Origin: Victivallales bacterium
Lineage (GTDB): Bacteria; Verrucomicrobiota; Lentisphaeria; Oligosphaerales; Oligosphaeraceae
Assembly: GCA_900769285.1 (NCBI GenBank)
Contig: CAAGGB010000245.1
Span: forward strand, 1 to 13,026
Direction of reading: 5' to 3'
Length of the DNA: 13,026 nucleotides
Shown here: one piece after another, positions 7,708 to 13,026 of the stretch
Layout: each line of letters begins with the position of its first letter
Position numbering within the stretch: the first letter of the stretch is position 1
The notes under the pieces: model-generated
The model's database searches: none
What the model saw: the letters and a program-made list of their open reading frames with translations, nothing else
What the model was told of the DNA's origin: nothing
Position numbers and translations under genes: made by a program

Positions 7708-7925
7708 AAAAAGTTAGGCTTCCTCCGCGAACTGACGAACTCTTTTGTTTATTTTGTGTCTTTTGTGGACAAGAAGTTAGGCTTCCTCCGCGAACTGACG
7801 AACTCTTTTGTTTATTTTGTGTCTTTTGTGGACTCTGCCTTTTGTTTATTTTGCGCCTTTTGTGGACTCTGCCTTTCTTTTGTTTATTTTGTGTCTTTTG
7901 TGGACTTTGTCTTTCTTTTGTGGAC
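7680..7925. repeat. Tandem/interspersed T- and G-rich repeat array (28-bp core)
   Basis: A 28-bp core, TTTTGTTTATTTTGTGTC followed by TTTTGTGGAC, occurs at 7680-7707, 7743-7770, 7806-7833, 7840-7867 (two changes) and 7878-7905. A truncated end copy lies at 7915-7925. The first two copies are each followed by the same 35-bp spacer (one mismatch), making a 63-bp tandem unit. The later copies are separated by short TCTGCC-type spacers (34- and 38-bp periods). The spacer is duplicated together with the core and the periods vary, so it is not a CRISPR array. It is strongly AT-rich in a GC-rich region and fills the space between the convergent esterase and ATPase genes. Confidence 0.9.
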
Positions 7926-7946
7926 TCATCCTTTGTGTCTTGCAAA

Positions 7947-9281
7947 TCACGACCGTTCCTGCATATGGCGCTTCAGCAGGAACGCGCAGAACAGGGGAAA
8001 GGTCGTGATGGCATCCACCTTCCCGATGTTCGCCAGAGCCAACTTGAAGCCGCCATGCACATCTGGGTAGCGATCCGACTCAATCAGCGTCCGCAGTGAC
8101 TTGGACCGGTTGTTGCCTGCCTTCACCTCAATCGGGTACAGTCCCCGCGCATCGCGAATGAAGAAATCCTCCTCCAGCCTGGAGTCCTCGCGACGGTAGT
8201 AGTAGAGTCCACAGCCGCTTTTCGACAGTGCCTCCGCCGCCAGATTCTCATAGAGCGCCCCCTTGTAGACGCCGAGATTACGGTTTCTTCTGAGGTCCTG
8301 CTGCGCATCGTCATCCAGGGAGGCGACCAGCAGCCCCGTGTCGGCGAAGTACAGCTTGAACCTGCTCTCGTCGCTGTTGCCCTTGAGCGGGAGCTCCGGA
8401 AAGTTCAGGCAGCGGCAGAGCGTCACCAGCCCCGCGTCACACAGCCATTCCACGCACCCAAAGTAGTCTCTGGCGCGCGCCCGCGGGGACACCTGCGTAT
8501 ACTGGAACCTCTTGTACTCCTTCGCCAACTGCATCGGCACGGACTCGAAGACGGCCTTGACCTTGCCCTGATCCAGCCCCTCGGCGTACTTGCGGATGTC
8601 CACGCCATAGTCATAGAGCAACTGGCGCTGAAGGGTCAGCGTATTGCCAAAGTGCCCATTCGTGACCAGATCCGCCACCACCCGTGGCATCCCCCCCACC
8701 ACCGCATAGTCCAGAAACAGCTCCAGCAGACGCCGGAACTCCCCCTCCTGAAACGCCGTCAGCTCACGCATATGAGCCAGCATCATCGCCGTCAGCTCAT
8801 CGCCATACCCATGCGCCCACAAGAACTCCTCAAAGTCCATCGAGCGCATCTCCAAATCCTGTTTGTACCCCACGCTGAAGCTGGAGACACGATGATACTG
8901 GACCCCCAGCATCGAGCCACTGCAGATCACATCGTAGCGACCATCCAGGCAGAAGAACTTCAGACACGTCGCAATCTCCGGAAACTCCTGAACCTCATCA
9001 AAGAACAGGAGCGTCTCATGGGGAACAAAGACATGCGACGCATCCAGCAACGTGATCATCTTGACGATGCTCTCGGCCGAAAAGCCGCGCTCCACAATTG
9101 TCCGATACTGCGGCGACTCCGCAAAGTTGATGACCACCAGGCTCCGGTAGGTCCGACGCCCAAAATTCAGGATCGTCTCCGTCTTCCCCACCTGACGCGC
9201 TCCACGGATCACCAGAGGCTGACGCCCCTCCGTCCGCCGCCAGCCATCCAGAAACTCATCCAGCTTCCGCCTCAAATACAT
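7947..9281 (-). CDS. AAA ATPase with C-terminal DUF4143 (AAA_14/DUF4143 protein)
   Basis: The 444-residue protein has Walker A GARQVGKT (27-34), Walker B LLFFDE (91-96) and a sensor-type GSMLG (122-126). SVGYKQDLEMRSMDFEEFLWA is the region that normally reads V.....PLSF.EFL in AAA_14 proteins. The C-terminal DUF4143 part (about 218-430) contains LYFADTGLL, GALYENLAAEAL, and a PD-(D/E)XK-nuclease-like end: EEDFFI (D372), then PIEVKAG (E385, K387). These proteins are common, mobile and lineage-scattered in anaerobes; their role is not established. An excellent RBS (AGGGAGGG, 7 bp before ATG) and the candidate promoter at 9442-9470 support this start. GC content is lower than in the plus-strand operon but higher than in the island to the right. 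The stop lies 21 bp from the repeat array. Family call is secure, function unknown. Confidence 0.93.
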   Translation of the reverse strand: MYLRRKLDEFLDGWRRTEGRQPLVIRGARQVGKTETILNFGRRTYRSLVVINFAESPQYRTIVERGFSAESIVKMITLLDASHVFVPHETLLFFDEVQEFPEIATCLKFFCLDGRYDVICSGSMLGVQYHRVSSFSVGYKQDLEMRSMDFEEFLWAHGYGDELTAMMLAHMRELTAFQEGEFRRLLELFLDYAVVGGMPRVVADLVTNGHFGNTLTLQRQLLYDYGVDIRKYAEGLDQGKVKAVFESVPMQLAKEYKRFQYTQVSPRARARDYFGCVEWLCDAGLVTLCRCLNFPELPLKGNSDESRFKLYFADTGLLVASLDDDAQQDLRRNRNLGVYKGALYENLAAEALSKSGCGLYYYRREDSRLEEDFFIRDARGLYPIEVKAGNNRSKSLRTLIESDRYPDVHGGFKLALANIGKVDAITTFPLFCAFLLKRHMQERS

Positions 9282-9288
9282 TGCCTAG

Positions 9289-9296
9289 CCCTCCCT
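9289..9296 (-). promoter_or_regulatory. Ribosome binding site of the AAA ATPase gene
   Basis: On the minus strand AGGGAGGG lies 7 bp before the ATG at 9281. It is a strong purine-rich Shine-Dalgarno sequence and fixes the start of the gene. Confidence 0.75.
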
Positions 9297-9334
9297 GCAC
9301 ACCAGAGAACCTACCTCCAGTCACCCGCCCCCCA

Positions 9335-9424
9335 CCACCTGGGAGTCAGGATCACAGCCTACCATGTCTCGATGCCCAGCTCGTCGATGCCCTGCCGCCC
9401 CACCTGGGAGTCAGGACCACAGCC
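9335..9424. repeat. 25-bp direct repeat, two copies 65 bp apart
   Basis: The 25-bp sequence beginning CCACCTGGGAGTCAGGA occurs at 9335-9359 and 9400-9424 with a single T/C difference. The copies lie in the presumed 5' leader of the ATPase gene, downstream of the candidate promoter. The sequence has the look of a dispersed genomic repeat, but no third copy is in the window. Confidence 0.8.
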
Positions 9425-9441
9425 AGCCAAGCCGATTTTTT

Positions 9442-9475
9442 ACTATACCTTGGACTCCACTGATTTGCAAATCAG
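9442..9475 (-). promoter_or_regulatory. Candidate promoter for the AAA ATPase gene with an overlapping 16-bp palindrome
   Basis: On the minus strand TTGCAA (9465-9470) and TATAGT (9442-9447) are separated by exactly 17 bp, a fair sigma-70-type match (4/6 and 5/6). The -35 lies inside the perfect palindrome CTGATTTGCAAATCAG (9460-9475), which could be an operator for a dimeric regulator. Transcription would start near 9435, leaving a leader of about 150 nt that includes the 25-bp direct repeat. Confidence 0.45.
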
Positions 9476-9683
9476 GTATGCCAGAAAATTGAGCGATTCA
9501 AGATGTCATCATGCCATTAAACATAGCGAATTGACAGGAATTTCTACCACAAATCATAGCGAATCATCGTCATCCCATGCTGTACACCGCCACGCATGGA
9601 CAGGAAATTCCCCCCCAGACCGCCGTGCCTCGGCAACCATACCCCCATGTCCCAGCGGTGTTCCGCCCGACGGCGAGGCACCG

Positions 9684-9698
9684 CCTGAGCCACTCAGG
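9684..9698. other. Hairpin in the noncoding block
   Basis: CCTGAG-CCA-CTCAGG forms a perfect 6-bp stem with a 3-nt loop. Around it, GTGCCTCG (9625-9632) is the exact inverse complement of CGAGGCAC (9674-9681), so a larger fold covering about 9621-9698 is possible. No T-tract follows on either strand. Function unknown. Confidence 0.35.
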
Positions 9699-9792
9699 AC
9701 ACCATACCCCCCGCCATCTGGCTGCCGTCAGCGCCACGGAGGCCAGGAGAACGGCACGAGAAGAGCCACTTTGATGTCCTGGAGCCCCATCT

Positions 9793-9810
9793 GCGTCCCC
9801 AAGGGGACGC
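9793..9810. other. Perfect GC hairpin GCGTCCCC-AA-GGGGACGC
   Basis: An 18-bp near-perfect palindrome with two central bases. It lies 70 bp beyond the stop of the minus-strand phosphoethanolamine transferase gene. No U-tract follows, so it may be a factor-dependent terminator, an RNA-end protector or part of a repeat element. Confidence 0.4.
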
Positions 9811-9823
9811 CAGTTGGCGGAGA

Positions 9824-9874
9824 AGGGACAAATTTCTGATTTTCAAGGGTGACAGGACAGAGAAATTTATCCCT
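9824..9874 (-). terminator. Inverted repeat downstream of the phosphoethanolamine transferase gene
   Basis: AGGGACAAATTTCT (9824-9837) and AGAAATTTATCCCT (9861-9874) are inverse complements at 13 of 14 positions around a 23-nt loop. The structure begins 5 bp after the stop codon at 9880-9882. The placement suggests a 3' end structure for the two-gene unit, although the loop is long and no U-run follows. It may alternatively be a small mobile repeat. Confidence 0.45.
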
Positions 9875-9879
9875 GCCCC

Positions 9880-11617
9880 CTACCTTTTCGAACTCTCCCT
9901 AACATAGGGTCTTTTCCCCTCATCCTTCGTTCTGTCGACTCGCTGAAAGTCGGGAGACAAAAAATTCATAGTGCTACATTCTGGAACAAAATTGACACGC
10001 ATTATTTCAAGAAGTCCATAATGCGCTCGATCACATTGCAAAGGCACAGATTTTGCTGCTTTAATGCGCCTTTCGGTATTTTTGAAATTCATGTCATACC
10101 ATCTGTTTGTCCAAACAAGAAGAGGAATTTCATATGCGGAATTATCAGGTGAATTAGGAGTTCTCAATCGATCGCCATCACAAACAGTGCCATGGTCTGA
10201 AAAATAAATCATAAACCCTGGGTTATCAATCTCTGCAAGACTGTCAAGAATTTCACCAAGTATTTTATCGGAATAGAAAATAGAAGTGTCATATTCATTT
10301 GTCAGGATGGAGAATGACTTATCGTCCAAAAGATGCCTCTCGATGTCTTTGGGATATCTTGAACGGAATGGGTCATGGCTTCCGAACAGATGAATGACGG
10401 CCAATGCAGGCTGTTTAGCCCCCTTATGCTCTTTTAGCCATCGTCTGAAATGGGGAAGAAGATTTTCATCATAGATTGTCGAGTGATTATCTTCAGGCAG
10501 ATTGCTGAAATTTTCTTCATGCATATATGTGATTGAATCTGCACTCGAAAAAATCATCTGCAAAGGGGAATCAGCCCAGCCTGATTTGTTTTGGTTTGTG
10601 AATACATCAATGGAGTAGCCAGCTTTTTTCAGGACATCAAAAATAGTCCACCCCACATGACGATTGTCAAGGGTCATATTTGTCAGCCAATACATCAATG
10701 CCTTAATGGTCATGGGAAGGACTGTAATCACATCGTCAAAGGCAGTTATCTGCTTTGAATGACGTAGCAGGTTTGGCGTGGTCAGCCGCCCATAACCGTA
10801 TATGGAGTGATGTGAACGAATGGCAGATTCTCCAATAACCAGCACTCCAGTCAAGGCTGCTTTCCTAATACCTAAATCCAGCGAAATGTTGTCGGGGGAT
10901 TTTCTGCGGCGCATTTCATACGTAAATTCACCAGCATGATGATTGAACAATGCAATTTGGTTCCTTATTTGGGTAAATGGGTGATGCGAAATGATTATTT
11001 TTACCATCTGTATTCCAGGACGGAATAGCAGAGGGAAGCTTAATAATACGCATATGCCATAGCACACGATATCACCACGACAAAACTTTCTAGATGGTAT
11101 ATATAGTTTATGCATTCCCCAAAGCAAAGTTCCAAAGAAACCAATTGTCACAGCGAGAATAGAGACACTTTTAAGACTCAGATAAGCAGCAAGAAAATCT
11201 TTTATTTCAGCGATTGACGTATCATATATAAGATACAGAATTGATTCGCAAAAGAAAGTTCCAGTTGTCACATAGACTGCCAGAAGAGCAAATAATACAA
11301 TGAAATGCAGTCCTAGCAAAGCCATGGTATACCATTGTGAACGTCGAAATAAAAAGTGCCCCGACATCATCAAGGGAAAAAGAAATGCTATTCTTTTCAG
11401 GCATAAGGGCGATGGCCAAATTTTTGAATAGGACAGGGAAAATCCATGAAGAGCAATGAGAATATAGGCAATGGAAAGTAATAGCAGATAGACTATGAAG
11501 AGATAAATGATTTCACCAGCACTTATGGCACACAATCTAGTTGTCTTTTTATAACATTCTGAAATATAAGAAGTTAAGAAAATATTAACGTGTGGTGGGG
11601 GGGGTAACAATCTTCAT
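9880..11617 (-). CDS. Membrane phosphoethanolamine transferase, EptA/CptA-like (frame broken near the start by a C8 tract)
   Basis: About 576 residues are open. The N-terminal 200 contain about five hydrophobic segments (near 33-54, 72-88, 94-120, 147-166, 180-197). A sulfatase-fold catalytic domain follows: VLVIGES (E261), SIYGYGRLTTPNL, LPMTIKALMYWLT (T301, predicted phospho-nucleophile), HLFGSHDPF (H412), NEYDTSIFYSD and YFSDHG (D472, H473). Spacing agrees with the zinc site of EptA/MCR/CptA enzymes, which transfer phosphoethanolamine to lipid A or core sugars at the outer face of the inner membrane. The uninterrupted frame can only start at a TTG (11610). A good start, ATG at 11617 with CCAAGG 7 bp upstream, is out of frame because of eight C at 11597-11604; seven C would give MKIVTPPPHVN in frame. 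It lies 19 bp after the acyltransferase stop, in one operon. AT-rich composition unlike the rest of the window suggests transfer. The acceptor is unknown. Confidence 0.85.
11597..11604 (-). repeat. C8 homopolymer in the start of the phosphoethanolamine transferase gene (candidate phase-variation tract)
   Basis: Eight G on the plus strand read as eight C in the coding strand, five codons into the gene that starts at the ATG at 11617. With eight C the ATG frame reads M-K-I-V-T-P-P-T-T-R and stops at TAA. With seven or ten C it joins the long frame. The context TTACCCCCCCC is identical to the tract in the upstream gene at 12758-12765. Confidence 0.75.
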
Positions 11618-11636
11618 CGTGGTACCTTGGATTGAC

Positions 11637-12786
11637 TTATGCTATATGCAATAAACAAAACAGGCGAAGGCGAATGTAATCAATCATTGAGCAGACAATA
11701 TAAATTGCAATTGGGATGCCAATAATCGCCACTGGCAAAACGACTGGGGATAAGTCTGAGCATCTGACAAATGCCCCAGCAAACAGTAAGTTCCATACCT
11801 GTGCCTGATTTTGAATCAAATACACACTGAAGGCGAGCGGGCTGGCGAAACGTATAATCGCAATCCAACGTAACAAGCGCATATGTAAAAATAAATCCAG
11901 CAAGGCGATGCCAGCTAATAGCATCAAAGGACTGTTATAGTTGACAAGCTGTGTGAAGATGGGGTCGCTTCCTAGAATTTGTTTGGCTAAATGGTGTCCC
12001 CCTGTGCGAAGAAAAAACGTCACAATGATGCAAAGGACATAAATAGCAAGACGTCGGAGCTGGTTGCTAAAGGCTGACTGTACAAGTATAGTTACTTTCT
12101 TGCCCCATGTGCATTCCATAGAAAAACAGAAGAGCTCACCGCATCCATAGAGGCGAATGAAACCTCCGATAACGTATAGATACACCAGCCAAGCAGCTGA
12201 GTATCCCCAGTTGACAGAGCGAGTGATTCCCCTAATGATTGGTGGCAGGGAACACAAGCAAAAAAGGATGAAGAACGTCCATAGCAAAATTCTTACAGCC
12301 TCCTTCTTTTGCTTTTCAAGTATAAAATTCAATTGTGGAATAGTGAAAAACATCAAGGCATATGCAGTCAAATACCAATATGCCCCTGTGCAAATCGGGA
12401 AGCAAGCCTTGATGAGTTCCTTGATGCCAACTGACCCTGGTTTGGCAAAATAGAAGATTAAAGATATCCCGACTGTATAGAAAATGGCCTGTAACCACAG
12501 TCGAAACAGATTGCGATATTTGAATTTGGCCTTGATGCCAACATAACCTGATATAAGGGCAAAGCAGTTCACGGCACAAAAAGCCGCTATTTCAAAGAAC
12601 CAGACAATACTATGTTTTACTGGATCTGCTGCTGTGCCTGCCAGAATGCCTCCATGACCAAGCGTATGGAGCATGCAGACCATGTACATGGACAGCATCC
12701 GCAATAAATCAACACCATAATTTCGCCGATTGCCTAATTGTCCATTTTTGTCTTCCCGGGGGGGGTAAATTGTCTACGCTTGTCAT
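11637..12786 (-). CDS. Acyltransferase family 3 membrane protein (O-acetyltransferase-like; frame broken near the start by a C8 tract)
   Basis: The long frame encodes a multi-pass protein of 355 residues from a TTG at 12704. The family's conserved opening, NRRNYGVDLLRMLSMYMVCMLH, begins upstream of that TTG, so the true start is further out. An ATG at 12786 with AAAGGA upstream gives M-T-S-V-D-N-L and then eight C. As sequenced the frame leads to a stop after 25 codons; one C less continues MTSVDNLPPREDKNGQLGNRRNYGVDLL directly into the long frame (382 residues). About ten hydrophobic segments, the R..D..RM N-terminus with a histidine in the first membrane helix (MLHTLGHGG), ALISGYVG and GAYWYLTAYALMFF are typical of acyltransferase-3 enzymes. 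These O-acylate surface polysaccharides or lipopolysaccharide at the cytoplasmic membrane. First gene of an AT-rich two-gene unit. The acyl donor and acceptor are unknown. Confidence 0.82.
12758..12765 (-). repeat. C8 homopolymer in the start of the acyltransferase gene (candidate phase-variation tract)
   Basis: Eight G on the plus strand, read as C8 in codons 8-10 of the frame from the ATG at 12786. Eight C gives a frame that ends in TGA within 25 codons. Seven (or ten) C fuses ATG, RBS and the conserved acyltransferase N-terminus in one frame. Context TTACCCCCCCC as in the downstream gene. Confidence 0.75.
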
Positions 12787-12796
12787 GCTATCTGTT

Positions 12797-12802
12797 TCCT
12801 TT
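12797..12802 (-). promoter_or_regulatory. Ribosome binding site of the acyltransferase gene
   Basis: AAAGGA on the minus strand lies 10 bp before the ATG at 12786. It is the reason to prefer this ATG, which is out of frame as sequenced, over the in-frame TTG at 12704. Confidence 0.55.
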
Positions 12803-12825
12803 CACTGTGACTCGTTCACAAAACT

Positions 12826-12853
12826 ACTGTAATATCTATCGAGTAAATTTCAA
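12826..12853 (-). promoter_or_regulatory. Candidate promoter of the acyltransferase / phosphoethanolamine transferase operon
   Basis: On the minus strand TTGAAA (12848-12853) and TACAGT (12826-12831) are 16 bp apart, matching sigma-70-type boxes at 5/6 and 4/6. Transcription would begin about 30 bp before the ATG at 12786. The region is AT-rich, which raises the chance of a random match. Confidence 0.35.
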
Positions 12854-12899
12854 CCTTAATCCATGACTTCGCAAGACGGGAGCAAATTCATTTAGTTGG

Positions 12900-13026
12900 C
12901 TAGGCGCAGGCCTCCCCACGGCCCCATATCTCCTCGCATAACGTACTCCAGTTACCTGACTTGAGCATGCACCGCATATGAATGAACGCCTCGGCGTTCT
13001 CCCTTTTCCAGAACATCCCCGAGCCC
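12900..13026 (-). CDS. Transposase, C-terminal fragment (ISKra4/ISLre2-like; runs off the right edge)
   Basis: The minus-strand frame from the right edge to TAG at 12900-12902 gives 41 residues beginning GSGMFWKRENAEAFIHMRC. This resembles the conserved C-terminus of ISKra4/ISLre2-type transposases, in which an R..G..W...GAEA...LR block precedes the end. The rest of the gene lies beyond the window. The fragment has higher GC than the cassette beside it. About 70 bp separate its stop from the candidate operon promoter. No terminal inverted repeat was identified. Assignment rests on one short motif, so the family is tentative. Confidence 0.5.
   Translation of the reverse strand, partial: GSGMFWKRENAEAFIHMRCMLKSGNWSTLCEEIWGRGEACA

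Larger units (their letters stand above)
9282..9879. other. 598-bp gene-poor region between the AAA ATPase and the surface-modification cassette
   Basis: No open frame here looks like a real protein. It holds, left to right: the ATPase RBS; a 25-bp direct repeat (9335-9424); a candidate minus-strand promoter with a palindrome (9442-9475); an AT-rich stretch (about 9430-9580) with CATAGCGAA twice (9522-9530, 9556-9564); and a GC-rich block with several hairpins (about 9620-9810). It ends in an inverted repeat just beyond the stop of the phosphoethanolamine transferase gene. Composition switches from AT-rich to GC-rich and back within 600 bp, as in a patchwork of old insertions. Confidence 0.6.

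Noticed and set aside
7680..7905. Possible CRISPR array
   Set aside because: The first two spacers are identical but for one base, the period varies (63, 63, 34, 38), repeats lack dyad structure and no cas genes are present.
7645..8070. Plus-strand open frame rich in FVYFVSFVD repeats
   Set aside because: It is created by the T/G-rich repeat array, whose 63-bp period keeps a frame open, and it runs into the antisense of the ATPase gene. No RBS or non-repeat conserved sequence.
8691..8697. G7 run (coding strand) inside the ATPase gene
   Set aside because: It encodes the conserved VVGGMP segment and the frame is intact, so it is ordinary codon choice; a switch here would be possible but nothing suggests it.
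9531..9559. TTGACA at 9531 as a plus-strand promoter
   Set aside because: The -35 is perfect, but no acceptable -10 lies 15-19 bp downstream and there is no plus-strand gene to drive.
9577..9774. 65-codon plus-strand open frame in the noncoding block
   Set aside because: Covers hairpin sequence, has no RBS, and its Arg/Pro/His-rich translation looks like repeat DNA rather than a protein.
8652..9839. Plus-strand 395-codon open frame opposite the ATPase gene
   Set aside because: Mostly antisense to the DUF4143 ATPase, then crosses the noncoding repeats and hairpins; no recognisable domain.

Overview
The window looks like a high-GC bacterial chromosome, probably from the PVC group (Lentisphaerota, Kiritimatiellota or a planctomycete relative). 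That placement is an inference from three things: the sugar-type solute-binding protein at the left edge, the scarcity of strong Shine-Dalgarno sites, and the T/G-rich interspersed repeats. No rRNA, tRNA or other firm taxonomic marker is present. From 1 to about 7630 the DNA is strongly GC-rich. It then changes through a repeat array and an intermediate-GC ATPase gene to an AT-rich segment (about 9880-12900).

Left part: a partial minus-strand ABC-transporter solute-binding protein (1-1496) diverges across a 291-bp gap from five plus-strand genes. These are a U32-family protein with the four-cysteine signature of the tRNA-hydroxylation proteins (1788-3095), RNase D overlapping it by ATGA (3092-4225), the ribosome-binding ATPase YchF (4292-5395), L-rhamnose isomerase RhaA (5504-6769) and an esterase-D/FrmB-like hydrolase (6880-7632). 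The first three concern RNA maturation and the ribosome. The last two, with the transporter, suggest use of plant or host sugars, possibly acylated ones. A 31-bp segment carrying the rhaA stop codon is repeated exactly 60 bp downstream.

Middle: a repeat array of a 28-bp T/G-rich unit (7680-7925) follows the esterase and abuts the stop of a minus-strand AAA ATPase with a DUF4143-type C-terminus (7947-9281). That gene has a good RBS and a candidate promoter whose -35 lies inside a perfect 16-bp palindrome. The 598-bp gap upstream (9282-9879) holds no convincing gene but contains a direct repeat and several hairpins.

Right part: an AT-rich, minus-strand two-gene unit encodes an acyltransferase-3 membrane protein (11637-12786) followed by a phosphoethanolamine-transferase-like membrane sulfatase-fold enzyme (9880-11617). 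This looks like a horizontally acquired cell-surface-modification cassette. A transposase C-terminal fragment lies at its outer edge (12900-13026).

The most interesting observation is in this cassette. Both genes have an RBS and ATG, then, a few codons in, a run of exactly eight C (G8 on the plus strand) in the shared context TTACCCCCCCC. In both, eight C throws the ATG out of frame and seven (or ten) would restore the whole protein. This is the architecture of slipped-strand phase variation, with both genes OFF as sequenced. Homopolymer sequencing error is the main alternative.
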